From Sporobacter sp963677825 (GTDB lineage Bacteria > Bacillota > Clostridia > Oscillospirales > Oscillospiraceae): DNA of 64,000 nt. Shown piece by piece: positions 25,628 to 35,211 of this stretch; the stretch's first letter is position 1; the number at the start of each line of letters is the position of its first letter. The stretch is taken from NCBI GenBank assembly GCA_963677825.2, contig CAXXEF010000001.1:744001-808000 (forward strand), in the 5' to 3' direction. The notes under the pieces are model-generated. The model had not been told where the DNA came from. It saw nothing but the letters and a program-made list of their open reading frames with translations, and searched no databases. Position numbers and translations under genes: made by a program.

Positions 25628-26419
25628 ATGATTATAGATTTTCACATACATATGTTTCTGCCTCAGTATACGTCCAACGTAGGCAAAGGACCTGCACCGA
25701 CAGGCGCAAAGCCGCCAATGGACAATTCCGTCGAAGGCGTCAAGAAGCGGCTGATCGAATCAGGCGTATCACATGCCGTCGTGCAGCACATCGCGCCACT
25801 ACCCGGCGAAAGCAGACCCGTTAACCAATACGCAAGGGAGCTTGCGAAAGACAAAGACGGCTTTTATATCCAATTCGGCGCGCTCCATCCGGATGACTCC
25901 CCCGACGATCTCAAAGAGCTCAAAGAAAGCGGCGTATTTTATGGCATAAAGCTGCATCCTTACATCCAAAAGTTCGAAATCGATGATAAAAAGATGTATC
26001 CGGCCTATGAGATGCTCAGCAGCTTGAACATGCCCGTACTCTTTCATACGGGATGTGATCCGTTTAACGACAAGTTAAAAAACGCATTTCCTGAAAAATT
26101 AGTTAAAATACATAAGGATTTTCCTGACCTAACGATCATCGGCGCGCATCTTGGCGCGCTGAACATGTACGATGAAGCGGAGCGGTGCTTTGTCGGGACG
26201 GATATGTATATGGACATATCGGATTCCGTCAAATTCTGTGAGAAAGAGCAATACGCGCGGATTCTTAACAAGCATGATCCGGACAAAATTTTGTTCGGAA
26301 GCGACTGCCCGATGGGTAATGCGCAAGAAGAACTGTCTTATTTGGAAAGCTTAAATCTAAGCTCAGACTTGATGGATAAGATTTTATACAAGAACGCCGC
26401 AGCGCTGCTTGGTATTTAA
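25628..26419 (+). CDS. Amidohydrolase-family metal hydrolase or decarboxylase
   Basis: A 263-residue TIM-barrel protein of the amidohydrolase 2 family (PF04909). The metal-binding HxH is in IIDFHIHMF at the N-terminus, further ligands are in LFHTGCD and IGAHLGALN, and the final Asp is in LFGSDCPMG near residue 227. Family members hydrolyse lactones or amides or decarboxylate aromatic acids such as gamma-resorcylate. ATG 25628 is preferred because AAAGGA lies 12 bases upstream and the family starts directly with the HxH strand; ATG 25607 is possible. Its neighbours suggest small-acid or aromatic catabolism. Confidence 0.82.
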   Translation: MIIDFHIHMFLPQYTSNVGKGPAPTGAKPPMDNSVEGVKKRLIESGVSHAVVQHIAPLPGESRPVNQYARELAKDKDGFYIQFGALHPDDSPDDLKELKESGVFYGIKLHPYIQKFEIDDKKMYPAYEMLSSLNMPVLFHTGCDPFNDKLKNAFPEKLVKIHKDFPDLTIIGAHLGALNMYDEAERCFVGTDMYMDISDSVKFCEKEQYARILNKHDPDKILFGSDCPMGNAQEELSYLESLNLSSDLMDKILYKNAAALLGI

Positions 26420-26460
26420 CTTTTAACTCGGCACAAAATAGGCACGCCATCGTTTACAAC

Positions 26461-26498
26461 AAAAAAGGGGCTCCGGCGGTTTTCCGCACGGAGCCCCT
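26461..26498 (-). terminator. Terminator after the minus-strand uroD3 gene
   Basis: AGGGGCTCCG (26466-26475) and CGGAGCCCCT (26489-26498) form a stable hairpin. On the minus strand it is followed by a run of six U residues (A6 at 26461-26466), a classical intrinsic terminator; it may also end the converging amidohydrolase transcript. Confidence 0.85.
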
Positions 26499-26617
26499 CT
26501 CTCTATATAAATGTTGGCTTTAAGCCCATCTACGACGAGCATTGCCGGAGATAAGTGTATACCGCCATTTTTCCCTGGCGACAGTGCAACGCCAACGGTG
26601 CCGGAAGTATTTGCTTT

Positions 26618-27634
26618 TTATTTTTTATAGAAGTCTTTGGCGTATGATTCCGCGGCCTCAGAAACCCATTTATTTTTTCGTTTCGTGATTTCGTTGTCCC
26701 TCGGGCCTAAAAATCCGCCGGCAAAAACGTAGCCGCCGCCCGGCGCATATTTATCGATCGTATTGTAGACAGCCTCCTTCACCGTTTCTTCCGACACGTC
26801 GTCTTTGGCCAGTTCGTTCCTTGGGTCCCACGCGCCGACAATAACCAGCTTGCCCTTGAATTTTTCCTTGACCGCCAGTATGTCATTGCAAGTCTGCGCG
26901 GGGTTCCATGACGCGACACCAAAGTCCATCCAGTCCTCGACGAAATCCTCGCAACGTCCGCAATCGTGCATATCGATGGGAATCCCGCGATCCATCGCCG
27001 GCTTTGCCACTCTGATGTTGAATGGTTTAAACAAATCCCGGTACATGTCCAAGGAGTAAAACGGATTATTCCATGACGCATTTTCATCGCACATGGCAAA
27101 AATATCCGGTTTATAGTGATCGATGCTTTTCTCGATGGCTTCCACGTAGAAATCGCATAAATACTCCATCAGCGCCTTGACTTCCTCCGGTTCGTCATAC
27201 ATGGCGCAAAAGGCCTCTGTAAAGCCCATAAAGGAGACCAGGTGCATAAAAAAGCCGTTGAAGGTCAGATAATTGATCGCCGTTTCTTCCCTGTTAACGG
27301 CCGCCGCTTCAAGGTCTTTCTTTGCAATGGCTTCCCAGTCGAACCCGGAAATATCGGGCGCTTTAATAACATCACGCCACTGCGTAATGTCCTTCAATAT
27401 AAAGTTGTTCGGCTCGGGAATCTTCCCGCCGCCCGCTTCCTCGACCGGCACATATGTAACGCCCCAGATATCTTGTGTCTTTCCGGGTTGGATTTCGTGC
27501 CCCATCATATAGGAGGAGGGAACGCCTCTTGTTGCAGGCGGCGCGCCCGAGGGACTTGGGCCGAATCTGGAGACCGGCAGCCACTCGGGATGCTCCCCTC
27601 TTAGCATCATCATATAGTTTTCTTTTTCTGTCAT
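26618..27634 (-). CDS. UroD/MtaA-family protein 3
   Basis: A 338-residue UroD-superfamily protein, paralogue of the plus-strand gene at 22225-23241 and of equal length. Metal-type motif MHDCGRCEDF; conserved WNPAQTCNDI loop; PGGGYVFAGGFLGP near the C-terminus. ATG 27634 is chosen because AAAGGA lies ten bases upstream and the paralogue starts at the same residue; an ATG at 27685 is less likely. It stands alone on the minus strand, ends at a strong terminator and converges with the amidohydrolase. It probably acts as a methyltransferase, substrate unknown. Confidence 0.8.
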   Translation of the reverse strand: MTEKENYMMMLRGEHPEWLPVSRFGPSPSGAPPATRGVPSSYMMGHEIQPGKTQDIWGVTYVPVEEAGGGKIPEPNNFILKDITQWRDVIKAPDISGFDWEAIAKKDLEAAAVNREETAINYLTFNGFFMHLVSFMGFTEAFCAMYDEPEEVKALMEYLCDFYVEAIEKSIDHYKPDIFAMCDENASWNNPFYSLDMYRDLFKPFNIRVAKPAMDRGIPIDMHDCGRCEDFVEDWMDFGVASWNPAQTCNDILAVKEKFKGKLVIVGAWDPRNELAKDDVSEETVKEAVYNTIDKYAPGGGYVFAGGFLGPRDNEITKRKNKWVSEAAESYAKDFYKK

Positions 27635-27757
27635 CTCAACTGTCATTCCTTTCCGCCAAAGGTTCTGATAATTTATGAATCTCAAGTGCCGTACGGCACT
27701 TTACAATTACTAATAAACGTAAGTTCAAGCACAGGCACACTGAAAAGCCGCGCTGGG

Positions 27758-28597
27758 TTAATACCAAGGCATTTGCGATCGGGCTTTGTCCTCAGCCTCT
27801 GTTTCGTGTTTCGATCTGCTAAAATGCGCGACGAGAAAAACCACGGTCAAAACCGGGAATATCATGACTGGTATATATTCCGAAAATCCGCCGTCATTGT
27901 CGCCCCGAACGTGCGTTCTGCGATCCGCGGACGACGCATCCAATCCGTTGACTAAAAACCACACCATTGCGTCTGACAGTGTCTGTTCTGACGACGTTAC
28001 ATCATCCACAGCCGGAAACCCGTATCCGCCGCTAAGCAAATAGGCCGTGCTGCCCAGCGATACGGTGACCGTATCGGAATCTAAGTCGACTTCTTCCCCG
28101 TTCATAACGATCTGATAAACACGCTCACCCGGCGGCGCCGATACATCATAGTACAGCTCAAAGCCAGATATCTGCGGAAATCCGTCAAACGCGGAAAGGT
28201 TTTCGTCTATTTGCTCAGATTCATCCATCGTCAGCTGTGCCAGCCCGCTCTCCAGTATTTGGCGCAGCTGTTTGATCGTCACGCTGGCTGACGCGATTTC
28301 GCGATCCTCGTTAAAAGCGTTTTTGATATCGTCTGTCGACGCTTCACCTGGAAGCAGGCCGTTAGCCAGATCGCCGCCGCCGATAACAGCGACATCGGTT
28401 TCGAGGCGAAAGCGCACCGCATCCGCGACGGCGTTTCCAAGTGAACTCTCGTAACACCGTGCGTTGTTATCGTCTATCGCGGAAAGCAGACGCGGCACAA
28501 CACCGACGATCTCTGTGCCATTGTTGGCCGAGACCGACGTTATCGGCAGTATAAGCAGCGTACAGATCAGCAGCGCAACCAGGAAAAAGAAACGCAC
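27758..28597 (-). CDS. 5'-nucleotidase C-terminal-domain protein, membrane anchored
   Basis: A 279-residue secreted protein with a signal peptide (residues 1-24) and a C-terminal membrane helix (about 243-261) followed by a charged tail. The body matches only the 5'-nucleotidase C-terminal (substrate-binding) domain, seen in NAVADAVRF, GGGDLANGLLPGE and YLLSGGYGFPAV. The metallophosphatase domain that carries the catalytic residues is absent, so catalysis of the normal reaction is unlikely. GTG start after CGGAGG. It follows oppF by 30 bases and may help bind nucleotides or peptides outside the membrane for the transporter. Confidence 0.78.
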   Translation of the reverse strand: MRFFFLVALLICTLLILPITSVSANNGTEIVGVVPRLLSAIDDNNARCYESSLGNAVADAVRFRLETDVAVIGGGDLANGLLPGEASTDDIKNAFNEDREIASASVTIKQLRQILESGLAQLTMDESEQIDENLSAFDGFPQISGFELYYDVSAPPGERVYQIVMNGEEVDLDSDTVTVSLGSTAYLLSGGYGFPAVDDVTSSEQTLSDAMVWFLVNGLDASSADRRTHVRGDNDGGFSEYIPVMIFPVLTVVFLVAHFSRSKHETEAEDKARSQMPWY

Positions 28598-28627
28598 TAA
28601 GAAACCTCCGTCTACTGCGAGCCAGCA

Positions 28628-29611
28628 TCAAGCCTGTTGAACACCGGCGGCAGCAAGGTCGTTTATTTCCCTGACATTGTGGCAGGACACAAAGTGATTG
28701 GGCAGAACCTCTTCGTAAGTCGGTGCTTTCTTACGGCAGATATCCGTTGCGTAACGGCATCGTGCCACAAACCGGCATTCATTTTTCGGTTCTATCGGAG
28801 ATGAAAGCTCTCCCATCAGCTCAACTCTTTTTTTCTCATGATTGATGGCCGGTACGGGGATCGCCGACAACAACCCCTTCGTGTACGGATGCAACGGTAA
28901 TCTAAACAGCTCCTTTGACGGGCTTTTTTCTACCATTACGCCGATGTACATGACCAGGATATCCGTCGAAATATGCTTAACCACAGACAGGTCGTGTGTA
29001 ACGAAAATATATGTCAGTCCTTGCTGCTGCTGAAGATCCTGCAGCAGATTCAATATCTGCGCCTGTATGGACACGTCCAGCGCCGAAACGGGCTCGTCAC
29101 AGACAATAAACTTCGGATCCAGCGCCAGAGCCCTGGCGATACCGATGCGCTGCCTGCGCCCGCCGTCAAGCTCATGCGGATAGGCATTGGCGAAGCGCCG
29201 CGCTAAGCCCACCATGTCCATCAGTTCGAAGACTTTCTTCTGTTTTTCCCTTTTACTGTATAACCTGAATACTTTCAGCGGGTCCACGATCAGCTCCGAA
29301 ACGCACAGTCTCGGATTGAGCGACGAGTACGGATCCTGAAATATGATCTGCATTTGCTTGCGGAGCTCAATATTCTCGTCTTTGCTAATGTGTGTGATAT
29401 CCCGGCCATCGAAGATGATATTTCCGTCGGTCGGCTCGAGCAGCTTGAGTATGACACGCGCAAGCGTCGATTTGCCGCAGCCGCTTTCTCCGACAACGCC
29501 GAGCGTCTCCCCTTCGTTGACCACAAACGACACGTCGTCGACAGCATGGAGTACACCGCCGGGACTATCAAAGTATTTTTTCAGATGCTCTACTCGGACA
29601 AGCTCACCCAT
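28628..29611 (-). CDS. oppF: Oligopeptide ABC transporter ATPase OppF
   Basis: A 327-residue ATPase with Walker A GESGCGKST near residues 40-48, Walker B FIVCDEPVSALD near 165-176 and the Opp/Dpp C-terminal cysteine region (CRFVARCRYATDIC) that binds an Fe-S cluster in relatives. The ABC signature reads ELDGGRRQRI instead of LSGGQ, a variant that occurs in some clostridial OppF proteins. The stop of oppD is immediately before its ATG. It powers peptide or nickel-type uptake together with OppD. Confidence 0.92.
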   Translation of the reverse strand: MGELVRVEHLKKYFDSPGGVLHAVDDVSFVVNEGETLGVVGESGCGKSTLARVILKLLEPTDGNIIFDGRDITHISKDENIELRKQMQIIFQDPYSSLNPRLCVSELIVDPLKVFRLYSKREKQKKVFELMDMVGLARRFANAYPHELDGGRRQRIGIARALALDPKFIVCDEPVSALDVSIQAQILNLLQDLQQQQGLTYIFVTHDLSVVKHISTDILVMYIGVMVEKSPSKELFRLPLHPYTKGLLSAIPVPAINHEKKRVELMGELSSPIEPKNECRFVARCRYATDICRKKAPTYEEVLPNHFVSCHNVREINDLAAAGVQQA

Positions 29612-30580
29612 TCAGATCTCCCCCTTTGCGACCCTTGTGCATCTGACAAAATGCCCTGGTTCTATTTCCGAATATTCAGGCGCCTTTGCTCTGCATTCGT
29701 CGCATACATGGTTGCATCGCGTTTGGAATTTGCATCCTTCCGGCAAGTTGGTGGGGTCCGGCATCAAGCCTTGTATTGGGCTGAGCCTGTCTACATCTTT
29801 AACGAGAGATGGTATCGACCCGAAAAGTCCGATCGTGTACGGATGCTTTGCATTTTCGAAAATGTGCGCCAAAACACCGTATTCCACAATTTCCCCGGCA
29901 TACATGATTGCCACTTCGTCGCAAGTTTCTGCCACGATGCCCAGATCGTGCGTGATAAGGAGCATGGAGGTCTTGAATTCCTTTTTCAGATTGTTCATCA
30001 GATCGAGTACCTGGGCCTGAATCGTCACATCGAGCGCCGTTGTTGGTTCGTCGGCTATCAGCAGCTTCGGATTGCACGCCAGCGCCATCGCAATGACCAC
30101 ACGCTGTTTCATGCCGCCGGAAAACTGGTGCGGATACTCCACACTTCTGCTCGGCTGAATGCCGACTGTTTCCAGCATCTTCAGGCTCTTGATACGTGCT
30201 TCAGTTTTTGAACAGTTGTTGTGCAAACGAATGGATTCCGCTATTTGATCGCCAATACGCACGACGGGGTTGAGCGCCGACATCGGGTCTTGGAAAATCA
30301 TCGAAATGTCGTTGCCGCGTATCTTTCTCATTTCGTTATCCGACATCTTCAATACATCCCGACCGTTGTACAGTATCTCGCCGCTGATAATCTTCCCCGG
30401 CGGGTTTGGCACAAGCTTCATGATCCCGAGCGCGGTCGTCGTTTTTCCGGCGCCCGTCTCCCCAACAAAACCGAGGGTCTTGCTCTCGCCAATGCTCAGA
30501 TCTATCCCGTTGACGGCGCGCACCACATTTTCACGTGTTACGTAATGTATTGTCAGCCCTTTTATTTCCAGCAAATTCAT
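29612..30580 (-). CDS. oppD: Oligopeptide ABC transporter ATPase OppD
   Basis: A 322-residue ATPase with Walker A GETGAGKTT near residue 40, signature FSGGMKQRV near 152, Walker B LLIADEPTTALD near 172 and the C-terminal oligopeptide-transporter domain with a cysteine cluster (CKFQTRCNHVCDEC). It pairs with OppF. The gene starts 11 bases after oppC ends. Confidence 0.93.
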   Translation of the reverse strand: MNLLEIKGLTIHYVTRENVVRAVNGIDLSIGESKTLGFVGETGAGKTTTALGIMKLVPNPPGKIISGEILYNGRDVLKMSDNEMRKIRGNDISMIFQDPMSALNPVVRIGDQIAESIRLHNNCSKTEARIKSLKMLETVGIQPSRSVEYPHQFSGGMKQRVVIAMALACNPKLLIADEPTTALDVTIQAQVLDLMNNLKKEFKTSMLLITHDLGIVAETCDEVAIMYAGEIVEYGVLAHIFENAKHPYTIGLFGSIPSLVKDVDRLSPIQGLMPDPTNLPEGCKFQTRCNHVCDECRAKAPEYSEIEPGHFVRCTRVAKGEI

Positions 30581-30591
30581 CTATCTGCCCC

Positions 30592-31497
30592 CTAATCCTT
30601 CAACTTCGGGTCGAGCGCGTCGCGCAGTCCGTCCCCGAAAAGGTTGAACCCGAACAAGGTCAGCATGATAAATAGCGACGGGAATAAAACGATCGGCCAG
30701 AATGTACGGATGTATTCCCGCCCGGCAACAAGTATCGATCCCCACTCCGGGGTTGGCGGCGCCACGCCCAGACCTACAAAGCTGAGTCCGGAAATAACCA
30801 TGATGTTGCCGCCGATCATTAGCGTCGAGTTGACTAAGAGCGGCGAAATCGTATTTGGCACAATATGTCTGAATATTAACCGCAATGGTCTGAATCCCGT
30901 GGCTTTTGCGGCTTCAACAAAATCATTACCTTTGATTGACATGACTGTTGAGCGCATGATCCTGGTGCCGTACGGGATACCCGTTATGGATATCGCCAGC
31001 GCGGTATTTACCGGCCCGGCGCCAAGCGCCACCGATACAGAGATGGCCATAAGGATTGCCGGAACCGCCATAAGCACGTCCATCAAGCGCGTAATGATTG
31101 TGTCGGTCTTTCCGCCAAAATAACCGGCGATAGCGCCGAGCACCGCGCCAAGTCCGCCTGAAATGAGGGTCGCCATCAGCGCAACGAGCAGTGATACCCG
31201 TCCGCCGTAGAGTAAGCGTGACCAGAGGTCTCTGCCGAAGTTATCTGTCCCGAGCCAAAATTGCGCGTTTGGATATTGAAACCGTAAAGGAAACTGCTGT
31301 AAGTCATAAGGATACTTTGTGAACACACCGGCAAACGTGCACAAGATTACCAGCACCGCGACAATAACAAAGCCAAGCATCCCGAGTTTGTTTTGGAACA
31401 GACGTTTCATTATATCCCCGGTCTGGGTTTTTCTGCGGGCCATATCCGCCAGATCCTGCGCAATTTTCTCTTTCTGCGCTTTTGTTTTTATAATCAT
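30592..31497 (-). CDS. oppC: Oligopeptide ABC transporter permease OppC
   Basis: A 301-residue permease with an N-terminal OppC_N segment and BPD_transp_1 domain; five to six membrane helices. The EAA-type loop (EAAKATGFRPLRLIFRHIVPN near residues 196-216) contacts the ATPases. Its ATG overlaps the stop of oppB by four bases (ATGA), showing translational coupling. Confidence 0.93.
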   Translation of the reverse strand: MIIKTKAQKEKIAQDLADMARRKTQTGDIMKRLFQNKLGMLGFVIVAVLVILCTFAGVFTKYPYDLQQFPLRFQYPNAQFWLGTDNFGRDLWSRLLYGGRVSLLVALMATLISGGLGAVLGAIAGYFGGKTDTIITRLMDVLMAVPAILMAISVSVALGAGPVNTALAISITGIPYGTRIMRSTVMSIKGNDFVEAAKATGFRPLRLIFRHIVPNTISPLLVNSTLMIGGNIMVISGLSFVGLGVAPPTPEWGSILVAGREYIRTFWPIVLFPSLFIMLTLFGFNLFGDGLRDALDPKLKD

Positions 31498-32489
31498 GAT
31501 ACTGCCTCCTCTACCGGGTCAAGCAGTTTATTCACCATTTTTTTCATCCGTTTAGGAGATACGTATTGGCTTCGGATCCGTGGGTCAATAAACGCGTAGA
31601 AAATGTCTACGATGAGGTTTATTGAACACACCAGCAGCGAAACGCAAAACACAACGCCGATGATGACGGGATAATCTCGGCTGGTAATCCCCTGAAGCAT
31701 GTACATCCCCATACCGGGTATGGCAAAAACTGTTTCGACGATGATCGCGCCGGAAAACATCGTGGCTACAAAAGTGCCGACGACAGTGGTAAGCGGTATC
31801 ATGCAGTTTTTAAGGGCGTGCTTCATGATAACAGCGCCTTCTTTTAATCCCTTTGCGCGCGCTGTACGTATGTAGTCCTGACGGATAACTTCAAGCATCG
31901 TCGTTCGCGTGAACCTGGTATAGACGGCAATACCGGGCAGCGCCGAACAGGCCACAGGCAATATCCATGCCTTCCAGTCACTTAGTCCCGTCAGTGGCAG
32001 CCACCTCAATTTCACCGCAAACAGAAGGGCGGACAGCACCGCCAAAATAAAGCCGGGTATAGCGGCTACAATCAGCGCTAGCGACGTCAGTGCCGTGTCG
32101 AGAACGCTGTATTGCTTCAGCGCCGACACCATACCGAGCGGCAGCCCTATCGCGATCATGAAAACGAGGCTCATTAAATTCAGACGGACCGTTATGGGCA
32201 GTCTTTGCGATAGTTCCGACGCAACTGGAATGGCTGAACCAAAAGACTTTCCAAAATCAAGTCTCGTCGTCAATTTCCATATATAGGTGCCAAGCTGAAC
32301 GATAAATGGTTTGTCAAGTCCCAGCTCAGCTTGCTTTGCGGCATATTTCTCCGGTGTGTACCCTGCCGCACCAAGTATATTCATTACCGGATCTCCTGGC
32401 GTAAAATATGCAATTGAGAAAACAATTACAATAACGCCGATAAGCACCGGGATCATCCACAGAACGCGCTTGATAATGTATCTGCCCAT
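31494..32489 (-). CDS. oppB: Oligopeptide ABC transporter permease OppB
   Basis: A 331-residue permease with six membrane helices and the EAA loop IRTARAKGLKEGAVIMKHAL near residue 220. The ATG at 32489 is preferred over the GTG two codons earlier because GGGAG is eight bases upstream. It forms the pore with OppC. Confidence 0.92.
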   Translation of the reverse strand: MGRYIIKRVLWMIPVLIGVIVIVFSIAYFTPGDPVMNILGAAGYTPEKYAAKQAELGLDKPFIVQLGTYIWKLTTRLDFGKSFGSAIPVASELSQRLPITVRLNLMSLVFMIAIGLPLGMVSALKQYSVLDTALTSLALIVAAIPGFILAVLSALLFAVKLRWLPLTGLSDWKAWILPVACSALPGIAVYTRFTRTTMLEVIRQDYIRTARAKGLKEGAVIMKHALKNCMIPLTTVVGTFVATMFSGAIIVETVFAIPGMGMYMLQGITSRDYPVIIGVVFCVSLLVCSINLIVDIFYAFIDPRIRSQYVSPKRMKKMVNKLLDPVEEAVS

Positions 32490-32619
32490 GTACACCGCTC
32501 CCTTATGCGCTTTATTGCTGCCATAATCCTCATAAATCAGAAAGTATACTTCGGGGGCGGCATCGCCGCCCCCTGTCGTTACCGGCCTGTCCGGGTTGGG
32601 AACTCAGCTTAGGTTTTTG

Positions 32620-32655
32620 TTTTGGGATCCGCACTAAGCGGCGCGGATCCCAAAA
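32620..32655. other. 13-base-pair inverted repeat between oppA and oppB
   Basis: TTTTGGGATCCGC (32620-32632) and GCGGATCCCAAAA (32643-32655) pair perfectly around a ten-base loop, 86 bases after the oppA stop on the minus strand. It can work as a partial terminator or mRNA stabiliser, giving more binding protein than permease. Confidence 0.7.
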
Positions 32656-32740
32656 CGTTAATGTTTTTTAATTATCATTTTCCGCGGAATTTCTATACCT
32701 CTTCCCCAGCTTTAAACGTTGAGTTTATGCTCGCAGCCAC

Positions 32741-34399
32741 TTACCAGAAGGATTCGAGGGCGAGTCTGGAGATCAACTGATGGTTGGCGGTTATGGAGAT
32801 TCTGTCGACTTGATCTTTGGTAAGAATATCTGTGCGCCAGCCAAAAGCAACCGTTTCTTCGGAAACCGGAATACGCCAGAAACCATCGTACGCGTACTGC
32901 TGCAGCTCTCTGGTAGCCTCCGAACGGACACTGTCTTCTGTTGCGGTTTTAATCTGCGTGTACAGCCTGAGGAATTCCGGATCTGTCATATGGGTGAAGA
33001 AAACGCCCATTTCATTGTCAACCCAGCCGAGGCTGTAGGTCAGCAGGCCGCCCGGGCATCCGCCGTACATAGACCAGAAGTTGAAGTCACAGCCTGTGGG
33101 AGAGATCCATGCGCCGATGGCGGTGCTGACATCGACAAATTCGCAAGTTGCGACAATCCCGAGCTGAGACGCGTAGAACTCAAAGATCTGGAATGAATCT
33201 TCATAGAAGGGGCCCTGCATAGACACCGTTGAAATGGTCAGCGGATTGTCCGGGCCATAGCCGGCTTCCGCCAACAATTCCATGGCTCGCTCAGGGTTAT
33301 ATTCGTATGTACCAACTTCAATATAGTCGGGATTGATGACAGACGCTACTGATTTTGCTTCGCTGTAGAACGGGCCGTAAGCGGCAACACCGACTTCGTC
33401 CCATTTTACGCCGAGCGCAATCGCTTCACGGACGCGAACGTCTTCAAACTTGTCGGTCGTCTTGAAGCCGAAGCAGAAATAATCAATGGAGCCGGTCTTT
33501 GTCGTTGTAACGTCAAAGCCGTCGCCGCCATTATCCATGAAAGTTGCATAGTCGTTCGAGCCTACTGTACCGGCAAGATCGACCTCTCCGGTTTCGAGCG
33601 CCATGTAAAGCGTGGACTGATCCGGATAGCTTTTGATCGTCATTTCGTCGATAACAATCGGGCCTTCATCCTTATACCAATAGTCTTCGCCTCTTGATTT
33701 GAGCACCATGTAGGAGTCATTGACCCACTCTTCGACGCTGTAGGGTCCGCTGCCGACAGGTCTGTACCATTCCTCGGAATCCCATCCGTCGGCCAGTCCC
33801 TGTGACCAGGATTTGTCAAGGAAATATATGCGCAGATAAGGGAACGCCGAGTATGGATCCTCTAGCTTGAACTGCGCAGTATAGGTGTCACGTGCGATAC
33901 ACTCGTCAACAACCAGCTTGGCGTCATTGACGTAGTTCGAGCCGCGCTCAATATGTGACAGATAACTGAAAACGAGATCTTCTGCTGTGGCGTTTTCGCC
34001 GTTGCTGAAGTAGACGTCGTCTCTCATATGCATGACGAACGTATTGTCGTCTTCCCATTCCCAACTGGACAGGATGTTCGAGATTACTTCCTTATCAATC
34101 GGATCCCATCTGAAAACCGTATCAAAAACAGCATCACAGCCTGTAATACTCTCCGTCGGATTAAGGCCGGAGAGGAATCTGCCTAGGCCTCCGCTGACGC
34201 CGACGGTCAGCGATTCGGGTGCAGTCATGGTTCCTCCGCTGCTGGGAGAAGCATCTGATGTGCTTGGATCGCTGGGCGAGGTATCCGTATCCGTTGTGCC
34301 AGGGTCGCTGGGCGAAGTATCCGTTGTGGTTGGGGTAGCGCACGCAAACAGCGTAAACACCATTACCACCGCTAGGAGAACACACAGTGTCTTTTTCAT
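32741..34399 (-). CDS. oppA: Oligopeptide-binding lipoprotein OppA
   Basis: A 552-residue extracellular solute-binding protein (SBP_bac_5 family). The signal peptide ends with lipid-attachment Cys20 (TLFAC), followed by an acidic Thr/Ser/Pro linker of about 35 residues that contains repeated SPSDP units. The body has the family block around MHMRDDVYFSNGENATAEDL (residues 125-144). It delivers peptides or related ligands to OppBC. It is the first gene of the opp operon. Confidence 0.92.
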   Translation of the reverse strand: MKKTLCVLLAVVMVFTLFACATPTTTDTSPSDPGTTDTDTSPSDPSTSDASPSSGGTMTAPESLTVGVSGGLGRFLSGLNPTESITGCDAVFDTVFRWDPIDKEVISNILSSWEWEDDNTFVMHMRDDVYFSNGENATAEDLVFSYLSHIERGSNYVNDAKLVVDECIARDTYTAQFKLEDPYSAFPYLRIYFLDKSWSQGLADGWDSEEWYRPVGSGPYSVEEWVNDSYMVLKSRGEDYWYKDEGPIVIDEMTIKSYPDQSTLYMALETGEVDLAGTVGSNDYATFMDNGGDGFDVTTTKTGSIDYFCFGFKTTDKFEDVRVREAIALGVKWDEVGVAAYGPFYSEAKSVASVINPDYIEVGTYEYNPERAMELLAEAGYGPDNPLTISTVSMQGPFYEDSFQIFEFYASQLGIVATCEFVDVSTAIGAWISPTGCDFNFWSMYGGCPGGLLTYSLGWVDNEMGVFFTHMTDPEFLRLYTQIKTATEDSVRSEATRELQQYAYDGFWRIPVSEETVAFGWRTDILTKDQVDRISITANHQLISRLALESFW

Positions 34400-34473
34400 C
34401 TTCTTTCATCCTTTCCTTATAATTAAGCGTGTTTCGACGGAATTTTACTTCCCAAAACAACATATCCGAAATT

Positions 34474-34503
34474 ACGATACCACACATAAATTTGTAATGT
34501 CAA
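34474..34503 (-). promoter_or_regulatory. Candidate oppA promoter
   Basis: On the minus strand TTGACA (34503-34498) is followed after 18 bases by TATCGT (34479-34474), about 75 bases before the oppA ATG. The -35 box is perfect and the -10 box is moderate. Confidence 0.5.
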
Positions 34504-35211
34504 TAAACATTTTAGATTATTTTGGTATTAACTGTTTCGTTTGCTGCTATTGATGTGAAATTATCGTGTCCTTCCGCGTCATCTATTCGCCCACTAACTC
34601 GAGGCGCGTTTCATTATGAAAATAGCCGGATCCCGATACAATCATATTCGGCGCTGAGCCCCTACATACGCCTAACGCGCTTTTGCACTAAAGTGACGCG
34701 GAGTGACACTCCCCCAGTTCATCCTCTGACATACCAGCACTTAACTTTCAGCTTGTTTCAGCCTGCGCGCCACTCTCTTCAAGCTAAACCACAAGGAATC
34801 CTGAGACACACGCAGGTCAATAATAAACGTTCGTTAACCTCTGTTCAAAAAAAGAATATGTGCTGATTCACCTCCCCTTGTATTTCATTTTGTCTTATAG
34901 ATAATTATTACACTTTTCTTATCAAATGTAAATAACTTTCATCTGTTAATTTGCACATTTTTTGTGGGAAATAGCATTTTGCTCAACGCAGGCGGACATA
35001 AACCACCGTTTTAAACAATACGCAGAAGTATTTCTGCGGACAGAGCATATTAACATCTGCTTTCTTTTTCACTATCCGCTTATTCCACGTTAAAATGACG
35101 GCTCTGACAACTAGGATATTATTGACTTTCACATCGACGGTCTTTATGATAGGAGCAAGAATAATCCATCGCTCGGCTTGGTTATTCACTTTAATGTTAG
35201 GAGATTGATAT
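34504..35211. other. Long non-coding gap upstream of oppA
   Basis: About 700 bases with no gene supported. Two open frames (34522-34866 plus, 34983-35189 minus) lack good ribosome binding sites and recognisable protein character. The tract is AT-rich near 34890-34980, a likely promoter zone for the genes at 35212 and beyond. Confidence 0.4.

Noticed and set aside
26461..26498. Attachment site or transposon end at the inverted repeat
   Set aside because: The hairpin with flanking A6 is explained fully by an intrinsic terminator for the minus-strand gene.
34522..35189. Two short frames in the gap upstream of oppA
   Set aside because: Poor start signals and no protein-like composition; the region looks like promoter DNA.
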